A DNA stretch of 64,000 nucleotides from Pseudomonas viridiflava (GTDB taxonomy: Bacteria; Pseudomonadota; Gammaproteobacteria; Pseudomonadales; Pseudomonadaceae). The translations under genes were made by a program, and so were the position numbers. The stretch is taken from contig NZ_UPSE01000493.1 of NCBI RefSeq assembly GCF_900573885.1, positions 372,001 through 436,000 of the forward strand, given 5' to 3'. The notes under the pieces were generated by a model, which was not told the DNA's origin, did not search any database, and saw only the letters and a program-made list of their open reading frames with translations. Shown one piece after another: positions 52,201-61,104 of the stretch; position 1 is the stretch's first letter, and each line of letters starts with the position of its first letter.

Positions 52201-53898
52201 TCAGAACCTGAGTACGTCCGCGCTTGACACAATCTCGCCTTTTTCCATCAATTGGCCGCCGTCGGTATTCGAAACCCTGCCGATGATATTCAAGGTTTCA
52301 AAGCCATGAATGAGCGAGTTGCGCCGGTTGTACACCTCTTGGGAAGTTATGTTGACTCTACGGCCAGCAATCATGGAATCCTGGTCGTTGGTGGCCATCC
52401 CCGTCGCGTTGATGAGGACCTCGTCGCCCCCATAAATAATCGACCCGTTGCGGTTCAAGAGATAGCCGCCACTGCTAAGCCGAATGGTTTGGGTAGCGAA
52501 TAACAAGGCGCCTTCGTCATTTATCAAATGCTGCCCGCTGTTGATGTCCAGTGAGTCGCTGAAGATCACCCCGGTATTGGTGAGGTTGCCACCGCTGCGC
52601 AAGGTTGTCCTGGTTCCGGAATCGATGTTCGCTGCCGTGCTCAGAACATCCCCGGCCGTTATCTCAACATCACCTGAGGCCACTATCTCGGCGCCACGCT
52701 GAATGACTACGCTGTCGTTCGCCTGAAGAGCGATTTGTCCAAGGGCCGTGAGTCTCGCAGTGCTGTCCAGGCGCAAATCCCTGGCGGCAACCGCCAGCCG
52801 GCCACCGGCGCCAATAGCGTCTTTGATAACCAGATCAAAGACGCTATTGGCAGAAAAATCACCCTGCGCCCAGATGCCAGCATCGACTGTGATCGCTTCG
52901 TCTGCCCACAGGCGGATGTTTCCCTGGGCCACCAGCCCGGATGGCTCGAACGCGGGGCGGGTCGGGTCAGTGGACTGTTGGGAGTCCACACGCACCAGTT
53001 CAATATCCCCGGCGGCGCTGATGACAATGTCTCCTTTCGAACGGATCGCGCCAGCGTGGCGCACGCCTGGGCCGCTCTCAGTGCTGATCAGCGTTATGTG
53101 GCGCCCGTACATGGCCCCTGCGGCGGAGCCCTCGATCGCAATTCGAGGCATGGCGTGGTCAGAATTAGCCAGTCGTGAGGACGTTCGGGACTCTGCGTCG
53201 TAACGGTTGAGCCCGGCGATGATGTTTATGTCGGCGTCTGACTCAGGCGCGCCGATCTGTCCATTCAACTGGACCACTCGCGCGACCACGTCAAAGTAAC
53301 TCAACCCTGCAGTTCCCACTCCTTCGGCGCCAATCACGACTCTGGCGTCGTTGCCTTCGACGCTGAACTGAAGCCGGTCGGCCAGTTCCGTCACGCCGGT
53401 AGTCACGGTTAAGCCGCCTGCGTTGAGTGTGCGGACGCCGTTGAGGATCAGGCCGTTCGGGTTCGCGATGATGAGGTCGGCCTTGGCGCCGAAAACTTCA
53501 AGGGCACCGCTGATGCTGCTGACTTCGGTGCCCGTGACTTCGCTGAGAATGAGTCTGGCGCTTCGGTCCAGGTTCGGATTTGCCTCAAGGGTTCCGCCCA
53601 ACTGGCTCTCGCCTCGCACCAGGCTGTTGTTGAAAATCACGCCGGGGCGCTCGACATTGAAACGGTCGAATCGGTTGTGGGAAATGCCGTTGCCGTTGGG
53701 GCTGACGATGTTGATGACGGGCACGCCATTGTTGCCAGCGCTGGCCGACGGTGGCGCAGATCCGGCACCGCTGTTGATCATGATTTCAGCCCCGACTCCG
53801 CCTGAATAGAGCGCCGATATAACGGCGGCCACGGAGCAGATCGGTGCAATGTGCTGAAAGTAGCCTGAGCGCCAGCCGTTCGCTGAAAATCGTTTCAT
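52201..53898 (-). CDS. Short filamentous-hemagglutinin-like (TpsA) exoprotein
   Basis: 565 residues. The signal peptide is ICSVAAVISALYSGGVGA, followed by the two-partner-secretion domain with INIVSPNGNGISHNRFDRF, NPNLDRSARLILSEVTG and IIANPNGLILNG, the NPNL/NPNG motifs needed for export. A beta-helix part with repeats such as LRSGGNLTNTGVIFSDSL and LSSGGYLLNRNGSIIYGG follows. Typical TpsA adhesins run to thousands of residues; this one ends in a stop 11 bases from yafV. No TpsB transporter gene is in the window. The ATG at 53898 follows AGGGAA. It may be a small secreted adhesin or a remnant of a larger gene; the frame itself is intact. Confidence 0.85.
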   Translation of the reverse strand: MKRFSANGWRSGYFQHIAPICSVAAVISALYSGGVGAEIMINSGAGSAPPSASAGNNGVPVINIVSPNGNGISHNRFDRFNVERPGVIFNNSLVRGESQLGGTLEANPNLDRSARLILSEVTGTEVSSISGALEVFGAKADLIIANPNGLILNGVRTLNAGGLTVTTGVTELADRLQFSVEGNDARVVIGAEGVGTAGLSYFDVVARVVQLNGQIGAPESDADINIIAGLNRYDAESRTSSRLANSDHAMPRIAIEGSAAGAMYGRHITLISTESGPGVRHAGAIRSKGDIVISAAGDIELVRVDSQQSTDPTRPAFEPSGLVAQGNIRLWADEAITVDAGIWAQGDFSANSVFDLVIKDAIGAGGRLAVAARDLRLDSTARLTALGQIALQANDSVVIQRGAEIVASGDVEITAGDVLSTAANIDSGTRTTLRSGGNLTNTGVIFSDSLDINSGQHLINDEGALLFATQTIRLSSGGYLLNRNGSIIYGGDEVLINATGMATNDQDSMIAGRRVNITSQEVYNRRNSLIHGFETLNIIGRVSNTDGGQLMEKGEIVSSADVLRF

Positions 53899-54042
53899 GA
53901 GCGTGTTCCCTATCGGTGATTGATAGAGACACAGGCTAACGACCCGGAAATTTGCGTATGCAGCACCCAACCCGCCGAGCCGTAAGTCAGGTCTTTACTG
54001 CGAGGGATTAATCGGCAAGAAAACGTCGATTTCCTTCTGCGC

Positions 54043-54072
54043 AAAAAAAAAGGGCAGCCCCCAGGCTGCCCT
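54043..54072 (-). terminator. Terminator of ndvB
   Basis: On the minus strand: AGGGCAGCC, loop TGGG, GGCTGCCCT, then eight T. It lies 18 bases after the ndvB stop and separates it from the TpsA-like gene downstream. Confidence 0.93.
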
Positions 54073-54089
54073 TTCTCATTGCTGACGTG

Positions 54090-56681
54090 TCATTCCGCCA
54101 ATGCCACTTCCGGGGTCTCCGGCGGCTTGGGCAGCGACGACAACAGCGCCATGATCAGCGCGGCCAGGTATGGCAGCGACTGCACCAGCAGCATCGCCAC
54201 CCAGAACTTCACGTCATTGCTCGGGAAGCCCTGCACGATGCCGATGCCCACCGCTGCGCCCCAGAGCAGCAGCATGATGAACACTTCTTCACGCGCTTCG
54301 GCCATGGCCACCATAAAGCCGTGGCTGGAGCGCATTTTCGGCGTGCGGAAGAACGGGATGCTGGTGGTGAAGAAGCCGTACAGCACCGCCTTGGCGATGG
54401 TGTGCGACAGCGCCAGGCCAGCCAGTGCTGCGCAGAACGCGTCCTTCAAATTAACGCCAACCGCGCGCTGGTAGAGGAACACGATTTTGCCGAACTTGAA
54501 GAAGAACAGCGCCAGTGGCGGAATGGCGAAAATCAGCAGCGGCGGGTCGACCCGTTGCGGCACGATGATCATTGCCGCCGACCACAGCAAAGCGCCGGCA
54601 GTGAAGAAGATATTCAGACCGTCTGCTACCCACGGCAGCCAGCCGGCTACGAAGTGGTAACGCTGACCGCGTTTGAGCTCGGTGTCTTTACCGCGGAACA
54701 GCTGGCGAGCATGGCCTTTCATAATCTGAATGGCGCCATAGGCCCAACGGAAGCGCTGTTTCTTGTAGTCGATAAAGGTGTCCGGCATCAGACCCTTGCC
54801 GAAGCTGTCGTAGGCATAGGCCGCGGAGTAGCCTTTTTCGAATACGCGCAAACCCAGCTCGGCATCTTCGCAGATGGTCCAGTCAGCCCACTTCAGTTCG
54901 TCCATGACGGTGCGACGAATCATGGTCATGGTGCCGTGCTGGATGATCGCGTCGCGGTCGTTGCGGGTCACCATGCCGATGTGGAAGAAGCCTTTGTATT
55001 CGGCGTAGCAGAGCTTTTTGAAGGCACTGCCGTCCTGGTCGCGATAGTCCTGTGGCGACTGCACCACGGCGATTTTCGGATCGGCGAAGTGCGGCACCAT
55101 GTGCTTGAGCCAGTTCGGGTCGACGCAGTAATCCGAGTCGATTACCGCGACCACTTCGGCATCCGGCGCGGTGTGCGGCAGGATGTAGTTCAGCGCGCCG
55201 CCTTTGAAGCCATGCAGGGGCGCCACGTGGAAGAAGCGGAAGCGCGGACCGAGCTGTTCGCAGTAGGCTTGCACCGGTTCCCAGACCGCCGGGTCTTTGG
55301 TGTTGTTGTCGATGATCAACACTTCAAAGTCGGGGTAATCCAGAGCGGCGAGGGCGTCCAGGGTCTGTTTGACCATCTCCGGCGGCTCGTTGTAGCAGGG
55401 CACGTGAATCGATACTTTCGGTCGATACGTGCTGTCGCCACTCACAGGAATGAACGGGCGGCGGCGCTTGTGTACCCACACCGCCTCGGCCAGCTCGTGC
55501 GCTTCTGTGAGCAGCACGATAAACACGCCGATGGCGCCGATGCCGAGCAACAACCCGACTGTGAGGCTGAACCAGGTGCTGTATTGCTGGCTGTAGTCGT
55601 AGCCGATCCACACCAGCACCGAACCGCCGGCAAAGGCCACGAAGGTCAGGAAGGTGCGGCCGCGTTGACGCAGGGCGCTGCCGTCGATGAGCAGCAAAGC
55701 CAGAGCCAGCATCGCCAGAACCACCGAGCCGATGGCCAGCACGCGCCACTGCGGAATGGCGACTACCGGGCCTTCAAAGGCGAATTTCTGTTGGCGAGCG
55801 GCGTTGAACACGCCCCAATACGCGCCGACGGAACCTTCGTCGCTGGCTTTCCATGGCTGGTCGAACGCTTCAATGACGAAGTAGTTGTAGCCCTTGGCGT
55901 TCAACGTGGTGACCAGGGTGCGCAGGTAAATGGCCTGGTCTGCCTGAGTGGCGTCGGCACCGCCGCGCATGCGGCCGTTGCTCGGCCAGCCTACTTCCGA
56001 AAGCAGCAGTGGTTTTTTCGGGAAGATACGCTTCAGATCGCGCGCACGGTCGAGCACGAACTGCGTGGAGTCTTCCATGGGAATGAATTCCCAGTACGGC
56101 AGAATGTGCGCCGCCACCAGGTCGGTATGGTTCGCCAGCTGCGGGTATTTCTCCCAGATGTGCCACTGCTCGGACGTGGTAACCGGCACCTTGACCTGCG
56201 CGCGCACGCGGTCGATGAAGGTGATCAGTTGCTTGGGCGTCACTTCGCGGCGGAACAACGCCTCGTTACCTACAACGACGCGAACGACGCTGCGGGATGA
56301 GTTGGCGATCTCGATGCCGCGTGCGATTTCGCGCTCGTTGCGCTCCTCGTCCGGGCTGATCCAGATGCCGAGGGTAACGCGCAATCCGAACTCTTCAGCG
56401 AGCTTGGGAATATTGCCCAAGCTGCCGTCCACCGAATAAGTACGCACGTTATCGGTGTGCTTGGCGAGAAGACTCAGGTCTTCGCGCATTTGCTCGTCGG
56501 TAGGGTATTGATCCTTCTGCGGGTTCTGGTCCAGCCGGAACGGCGAGAACGAGAAGCCGGAGATTTGCTCGGGCCAGTCGGGGGCCGTGACCGGACGGTT
56601 ATACAGCGCCCAGATACCGGTGAAGAGCGCGGCGATTGCCACGAATACCACCAGGTTGAGTCCAAATTTACGCGATGACAT
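54090..56681 (-). CDS. ndvB: Beta-(1,3)-glucan synthase/transferase NdvB
   Basis: 863 residues. The N-terminal membrane helix (LNLVVFVAIAALFTGIWAL) is followed by a GH17-like glucanosyltransferase domain with the acid Glu in VVVGNEALFRRE and the nucleophile Glu in LLSEVGWPSNG. Two helices come next, then a GT2 synthase domain with DSDYCVDPNW, EDAELGLRVF and QRFRWAYG (QxxRW). Several C-terminal helices finish the protein. In P. aeruginosa NdvB makes cyclic glucans linked to biofilm antibiotic tolerance. The ATG at 56681 is chosen over a TTG 18 bases upstream. Confidence 0.95.
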   Translation of the reverse strand: MSSRKFGLNLVVFVAIAALFTGIWALYNRPVTAPDWPEQISGFSFSPFRLDQNPQKDQYPTDEQMREDLSLLAKHTDNVRTYSVDGSLGNIPKLAEEFGLRVTLGIWISPDEERNEREIARGIEIANSSRSVVRVVVGNEALFRREVTPKQLITFIDRVRAQVKVPVTTSEQWHIWEKYPQLANHTDLVAAHILPYWEFIPMEDSTQFVLDRARDLKRIFPKKPLLLSEVGWPSNGRMRGGADATQADQAIYLRTLVTTLNAKGYNYFVIEAFDQPWKASDEGSVGAYWGVFNAARQQKFAFEGPVVAIPQWRVLAIGSVVLAMLALALLLIDGSALRQRGRTFLTFVAFAGGSVLVWIGYDYSQQYSTWFSLTVGLLLGIGAIGVFIVLLTEAHELAEAVWVHKRRRPFIPVSGDSTYRPKVSIHVPCYNEPPEMVKQTLDALAALDYPDFEVLIIDNNTKDPAVWEPVQAYCEQLGPRFRFFHVAPLHGFKGGALNYILPHTAPDAEVVAVIDSDYCVDPNWLKHMVPHFADPKIAVVQSPQDYRDQDGSAFKKLCYAEYKGFFHIGMVTRNDRDAIIQHGTMTMIRRTVMDELKWADWTICEDAELGLRVFEKGYSAAYAYDSFGKGLMPDTFIDYKKQRFRWAYGAIQIMKGHARQLFRGKDTELKRGQRYHFVAGWLPWVADGLNIFFTAGALLWSAAMIIVPQRVDPPLLIFAIPPLALFFFKFGKIVFLYQRAVGVNLKDAFCAALAGLALSHTIAKAVLYGFFTTSIPFFRTPKMRSSHGFMVAMAEAREEVFIMLLLWGAAVGIGIVQGFPSNDVKFWVAMLLVQSLPYLAALIMALLSSLPKPPETPEVALAE

Positions 56682-57063
56682 AGACGTTTCAGGTTCCAAA
56701 GGGTGGAACGGAGAGGTGCCGGCGAGCGCCGGTCGGCGCGCATCCTACTCCGGCGATAAATGGCTGTATAGCTCGAACCATTTACCCGGTTTTATCGCCC
56801 GCAAACCTTGGTCAGCGCCGCCTGTCATTAGTTCGCCATCAGCCAGGCAGCGCGGCATCCGTCGGCTTGCAGTACCGGTGGCAGTTAAGCATAAGCAGGC
56901 CTGGCTGCGCACCCGCTGAGCCATACTCAAACGTGCGCAATGGCACGCGCTGAACAGCCCGTTTGGCAACCGGCACTTGGGCCACGCCACCACGCTCCCT
57001 ATAATGCGCGCCGATTCGCCGGCCGCTCGCGTTGAGTGAGCGCCGTTTATTAGAGGTGCGGTG
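56682..57063. other. Intergenic region between ndvB and tcdA
   Basis: 382 bases between divergent genes. I see no credible gene. It contains a GGTGCCGGCGAGCGCCGG hairpin-like patch near ndvB and a good promoter for tcdA at 56977-57005. The rest shows no repeat or REP element. Confidence 0.5.
56977..57005 (+). promoter_or_regulatory. Sigma-70 promoter of tcdA
   Basis: TTGGGC (56977-56982), a 17-base spacer, TATAAT (57000-57005), followed by a GC-rich discriminator (GCGCGCC). About 58 bases remain before the tcdA ATG. Confidence 0.7.
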
Positions 57064-57888
57064 ATGAATACAGATGAACAACGCTTTGGCGGCATCGCCC
57101 GCTTGTACGGTCGCGACGGCCTGGCGCGGCTCGCTGCCGCCCATGTGGCCGTAGTCGGCATTGGTGGCGTTGGCTCATGGACGGCCGAGGCGCTGGCGCG
57201 CAGCGGGGTCGGCGAAATTTCCCTGTTCGACCTCGACGACGTCTGCATCAGCAATACCAATCGGCAGATCCATGCATTGCAGGGCGCCATCGGCCAGTCG
57301 AAAGTCGACGTCATGGCCGAGCGCATCCGCGCGATCAACCCGGCCTGCGTGGTGCACGCGGTAAGCGACTTTGTCACGCGCGACACCATGGCCCAGTACA
57401 TCACGGTGCAACTGGACTGCGTGATCGACTGCATCGACAGCGTCAACGCCAAGGCTGCGCTGATCGCCTGGTGCAAGCGGCGCAAAATCCAGATCATTAC
57501 CACCGGCGGCGCGGGCGGCCAGATTGACCCGTTGCTGATTCAGGTCGGCGACCTCAATAAAACCGTCAATGACCCGCTAGCCTCCAGCGTGCGCTCGGCG
57601 TTGCGTCGCGACTACGGTTTTTCCCGCACGCCGGGTCGCCACTACAGCGTGCCGTGCGTGTATTCGCGAGAGCAGCTGCGCTACCCGAAACCCGACGGCA
57701 GTATCTGCCTGGAGAAAAAGTTTGTGGGCGACGGCGTGAAGCTCGACTGCGCCGGCGGTTTTGGCGCGGTGATGATGGTGACCGCCACGTTCGGCATGGT
57801 GGCGGCGGCCAAGGCGGTAGACAAACTGGTTGCCGGGGTTCGCCGGCCCGCTGAACGCCTGCCTGCCGACTTGGCGACGTCTAATTAG
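57064..57888 (+). CDS. tcdA: tRNA threonylcarbamoyladenosine dehydratase TcdA (CsdL)
   Basis: 274 residues, E1-like. The nucleotide-binding motif is VVGIGGVGSWTAEALARSG, and the conserved stretches are NRQIHAL and DCIDSVNAKAAL. It uses ATP to cyclise t6A to ct6A in tRNA, aided in E. coli by CsdA and CsdE, which are encoded just opposite. The ATG at 57064 is used; a GTG directly before is in frame. Its last bases overlap the end of csdE. Confidence 0.94.
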   Translation: MNTDEQRFGGIARLYGRDGLARLAAAHVAVVGIGGVGSWTAEALARSGVGEISLFDLDDVCISNTNRQIHALQGAIGQSKVDVMAERIRAINPACVVHAVSDFVTRDTMAQYITVQLDCVIDCIDSVNAKAALIAWCKRRKIQIITTGGAGGQIDPLLIQVGDLNKTVNDPLASSVRSALRRDYGFSRTPGRHYSVPCVYSREQLRYPKPDGSICLEKKFVGDGVKLDCAGGFGAVMMVTATFGMVAAAKAVDKLVAGVRRPAERLPADLATSN

Positions 57889-58288
57889 CGGTCAGTTCTG
57901 CCATGCGCGTTAGCACGGCCTGCAAGCCGTTGCTGCGCGACGGTGACAGGTGACGGGCGAGGCCGAGCCGGGTAAACCAGTCGGCAAGGTCGAGCGGGTT
58001 GAGTTCTTCCGCCGGCAGGCCATTAACCCGCACCAGCAAAAGCGCCAGCAGCCCGCGAATCAGCCGGGCATCGCTGGCGGCGCGGAAAACCCAGCCGTCG
58101 CCGAGCGGCTCGCCCACCAGCCACACCTGACTTTCGCAGCCGTTCACCAGAGTGGCGTCGGTGCGCTCGCTATCGGCCATCGGCACCAGCTGTTCGCCCC
58201 AGTGCATCAACAAACGGGCGCGTTGTTCCCAGCTCATCGGTTGGCTGAAGGTGTCCAGCGCAGCCTGGGCGGGAGCTGGCAGGCTCAT
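57881..58288 (-). CDS. csdE: Sulfur acceptor protein CsdE (SufE family)
   Basis: 135 residues. The sulfur-accepting cysteine is in LVNGCESQVWLVGE. The opening AALDTFSQPMSWEQRARLLMHWGEQL is typical, here in two parts around QPMSWEQRA. It takes persulfide sulfur from CsdA. The ATG at 58288 overlaps the csdA stop; the upstream extension of 43 codons lies inside csdA and is rejected. The stop falls in the palindrome CTAATTAG shared with the tcdA stop. Confidence 0.92.
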   Translation of the reverse strand: MSLPAPAQAALDTFSQPMSWEQRARLLMHWGEQLVPMADSERTDATLVNGCESQVWLVGEPLGDGWVFRAASDARLIRGLLALLLVRVNGLPAEELNPLDLADWFTRLGLARHLSPSRSNGLQAVLTRMAELTAN

Positions 58289-59490
58289 TGCAAAATCTCC
58301 AGGGCCTGGTCCAGTGCGGCGAAGAAACGCTCCAGGTCGCTGCCGTCGTTGTACAGCGCCAGCGACGCGCGAATCGCCCCCGGTAACCCGAGCCCTCTCA
58401 GCAGCGGCATGGCGCAATGGTGCCCGGCGCGCACGGCGATGCCTTGTTCGGTGAGCAGGTGCGCCAGATCGGCGCTGTGCACGTCTTCAACTACAAAACT
58501 GGCCAGGGCGATATCCGGCGCGCCTAACAGGCGCACGCCGGCGCGAGCTTTAAGACCCGCCACCAAGGCTTGATGCAACGCCGTTTCGTGGGCGAGCACC
58601 GCTTGTGCGTCCAGGCCGGCGAGGTATTCCAGCGTCGCGCCAAAGGCGATAACAGAGGACACCGCCGGCGTACCGGCCTCGAACCCGAGCGGGGCCGGGC
58701 GGAATTTGGCGGTGTAGTAGTCGGTTTGCAGAAGCATTTCACCGCCGAACTGCCACGGCAGCACACGCTCCAGAGCGGCGCTGCGGCCGTAGAGCAAGCC
58801 CACGCCGTCCGGGCCGTAAAGCTTGTGGCTTGAACACACGTAGAAGTCGCAACCCAGTTGCTGCACGTCGTGACGCCCATGCACCACGCCTTGCGCGCCA
58901 TCGATCACGGTGATGGCGCCGTGGGCTTTTGCCATAGCCAATAACTCGTTCACCGGTTGCCAGGTGCCGAGCACGTTGGACAGCTGGCTCACCGCCAACA
59001 AGCGGGTACGAGGGCCGATCAATTGCTCGGCAGCCGCCGTATCGATGCGTCCTTCGGCGGTCAGTGGCAGCACGATCAAGGTCAGGTCTCGACGCTGGGC
59101 CAGTTGTTGCCAGGGCAACAGGTTGGCGTGGTGTTCCAGCGCGGAGATGACAATTTCATCGCCGCAATGGAAATGCTCTTCGAGCCCATAAGCCAGCAGG
59201 TTCAACGCTTCGGTGGCGCCGCGCGTGAAAACGATTTCTTCGCTGCTGGCGGCATTCAACCAGCGCGCCGCTGTGCCCCGGGCTGCTTCGAATGCGCGCG
59301 TGGCCCGCTCACCTGGCAGGTGCTGGGCACGGTGAACGTTGGCCGCGCCCGCGCTGTAGTAACCGAGCAGGGCATCGATAACAGCCTGCGGTTTTTGCGA
59401 GGTGGCGGCGCTGTCGAGATAGGTCTGGCCTTCGGCAGCGAGGGCAGCGAGGGCTGGGAAGTCATTGCGCCAGGGAGAGTGGATGAGCAT
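58285..59490 (-). CDS. csdA: Cysteine desulfurase CsdA (group II, SufS-like)
   Basis: 401 residues. The PLP lysine is in VCSSHKLYGPDGVGLLYG and the catalytic cysteine is in the short group II loop RAGHHCAMPLL. The opening has YLDSAATSQKPQAVI. It is a second desulfurase beside IscS in this window and probably serves TcdA through CsdE. It overlaps csdE (ATGA). Confidence 0.94.
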   Translation of the reverse strand: MLIHSPWRNDFPALAALAAEGQTYLDSAATSQKPQAVIDALLGYYSAGAANVHRAQHLPGERATRAFEAARGTAARWLNAASSEEIVFTRGATEALNLLAYGLEEHFHCGDEIVISALEHHANLLPWQQLAQRRDLTLIVLPLTAEGRIDTAAAEQLIGPRTRLLAVSQLSNVLGTWQPVNELLAMAKAHGAITVIDGAQGVVHGRHDVQQLGCDFYVCSSHKLYGPDGVGLLYGRSAALERVLPWQFGGEMLLQTDYYTAKFRPAPLGFEAGTPAVSSVIAFGATLEYLAGLDAQAVLAHETALHQALVAGLKARAGVRLLGAPDIALASFVVEDVHSADLAHLLTEQGIAVRAGHHCAMPLLRGLGLPGAIRASLALYNDGSDLERFFAALDQALEILQ

Positions 59491-59555
59491 CTGAAACCCT
59501 GGGTCGATTTACGGAAGGGGTGGGCCGGTATTCCGGTTCGGCCGCGAGGCTTTTG

Positions 59556-59588
59556 CTTTAAAAGCTCGCGGCTCAAGCCGCTCCTAAA
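59556..59588. repeat. Single REP half
   Basis: AAAGCTCGCGGCTCAAGCCG followed by CTCCTAAAGGAG. It is one orientation only, between csdA and dapD. Confidence 0.65.
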
Positions 59589-59609
59589 GGAGTCGACCGG
59601 CGTCTGTGG

Positions 59610-60644
59610 TCAGTTGTGCGCGTGCAGGGCTTCGTTGAGTTCGATCGCGGTTTTGTGCGATTTGGCTTCGACGGCGCCGGTCTGTGAGTTGCGGCGGAAC
59701 AGCAGGTCCGGCTGGCCGGCCAGGTCACGGGCCTTGAGCACTTTTACCAACTGGTTCTGATCATCCAGCAGTGCCACTTTGGTGCCTGCTGTGATGTACA
59801 GACCCGACTCCACGGTGTTGCGGTCGCCCAGAGGAATGCCAATGCCGGCGTTGGCGCCAATCAGGCAGCCTTCGCCCACGCTGATAACGATGTTGCCGCC
59901 GCCAGACAGTGTGCCCATGGTCGAGCAGCCGCCGCCCAGGTCCGAACCCTTGCCAACGAACACGCCGGCCGACACGCGGCCTTCGATCATCCCTGGGCCT
60001 GCGGTGCCGGCGTTGAAGTTGATAAAGCCTTCGTGCATGACAGTGGTGCCTTCGCCGACGTAAGCGCCAAGACGAATGCGCGAGCTGTCTGCCAGACGCA
60101 CGCCAGCAGGCACCACGTAGTCAGTCATTTTCGGGAATTTATCCACCGAGAACACTTCCAGCAGTTCGCCTTTGAGGCGCGCTTCCAGTTGGCGCTCGGC
60201 CAGTTCGCTCAGATCGACCGCGCCCTGGCTGGTCCACGCCACGTTAGGCAGCAGCGGAAAAATGCCGGCCAGGCTCAAACCATGCGGCTTGACCAGACGG
60301 TGCGACAGCAAGTGCAGCTTCAGGTAAGCCTCGGGGGTGGAAGTCAGGGCGGCGTCTTCGGCCAGCAGCGTGGCCACCAGCGGGCGCTGGCTTTCGGCCA
60401 GACGGGTGAGCAGGGCGGCTTGGGCGGCGTCGACGTTTTTCAGCAGGTCGGCCAGTTCGCCAGCCTGATTGCTGGTGAAAGGAATGGCCTGGTTACCGCC
60501 GGTGTAGCCCAGCTTGGCGGTGATCTTGGCCACCAGCTCTTCAGCGGGGTTAAGCAGCGGCAGGGCGTAGAACACTTCCAGCCAGTTGCCTTCGCGGTTT
60601 TGGGTGCCGACGCCGAAGGCCAGGCTGAACAGGGAATTGGACAT
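59610..60644 (-). CDS. dapD: 2,3,4,5-tetrahydropyridine-2,6-dicarboxylate N-succinyltransferase
   Basis: 344 residues, the longer Pseudomonas/actinobacterial-type DapD. It succinylates the tetrahydropyridine precursor of diaminopimelate, for lysine and peptidoglycan. The hexapeptide beta-helix is visible in IRLGAYVGEGTTVMHEGFI, GPGMIEGRVSAGVFVG and GSDLGGGCSTMGTLSGGG. It lies beside dapC, the next step. Confidence 0.95.
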   Translation of the reverse strand: MSNSLFSLAFGVGTQNREGNWLEVFYALPLLNPAEELVAKITAKLGYTGGNQAIPFTSNQAGELADLLKNVDAAQAALLTRLAESQRPLVATLLAEDAALTSTPEAYLKLHLLSHRLVKPHGLSLAGIFPLLPNVAWTSQGAVDLSELAERQLEARLKGELLEVFSVDKFPKMTDYVVPAGVRLADSSRIRLGAYVGEGTTVMHEGFINFNAGTAGPGMIEGRVSAGVFVGKGSDLGGGCSTMGTLSGGGNIVISVGEGCLIGANAGIGIPLGDRNTVESGLYITAGTKVALLDDQNQLVKVLKARDLAGQPDLLFRRNSQTGAVEAKSHKTAIELNEALHAHN

Positions 60645-60756
60645 GGTGTTTCCTCTTGCTGAATTAGTTTGACGCGCCGATTGGCGGCGGCTGTCACGGT
60701 GTTATTGCGCGTGCCTGGTCATGGCCAGTCCACGGGTTATTCGCGGTGCAAGTGCC

Positions 60757-61104
60757 CTAATTGAAAGCGGCCGAATAGGTGTCGGGCTTGAACCCCAGCA
60801 GGGTCTTGCTGCCGAGGTCGAGCACCGGGCGTTTGATCATCGATGGCTGCGCCACCATCAGTGCAATCGCCTTGGTCTGGTCGAGGTCGCTTTTGTCAGC
60901 GTCGCTCAGTTTGCGAAAGGTCGTTCCGGCGCGGTTAAGCACCTTTTCCCAACCGTGTTCGCTGCACCATTGCTGCAAGTGCGCACGGTCGATGCCCACG
61001 GCCTTGTAGTCGTGAAAGGCATACTCGACCTTGTGCTCGTCCAGCCAGGTGCGGGCTTTTTTCATCGTGTCACAGGCTTTGATGCCGTAGAGGGTGATGC
61101 TCAT
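60757..61104 (-). CDS. ArsC/Spx-family protein (YffB-like)
   Basis: 115 residues, thioredoxin-like fold. It opens ITLYGIKACDTMKKARTWL with a single cysteine in the active-site turn (KACDTMKK), then HDYKAVGIDRAHLQQW, NRAGTTFRKL and the cis-Pro-like IKRPVLDLG. YffB relatives do not reduce arsenate; a glutathione-linked role has been proposed. The ATG at 61104 overlaps the dapC stop (ATGA); an extension upstream lies inside dapC. Confidence 0.9.
   Translation of the reverse strand: MSITLYGIKACDTMKKARTWLDEHKVEYAFHDYKAVGIDRAHLQQWCSEHGWEKVLNRAGTTFRKLSDADKSDLDQTKAIALMVAQPSMIKRPVLDLGSKTLLGFKPDTYSAAFN

Noticed and set aside
52190..52203. Frameshifted continuation of the TpsA-like gene past its stop
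   Set aside because: Only 11 bases separate it from yafV, and no hemagglutinin-like sequence is found in any frame beyond, so it is not a simple frameshift pseudogene within the window.
54087..56300. 737-codon open frame opposite ndvB
   Set aside because: It is the mirror of the ndvB reading frame; its Gln/His/Arg/Val composition resembles no protein family.
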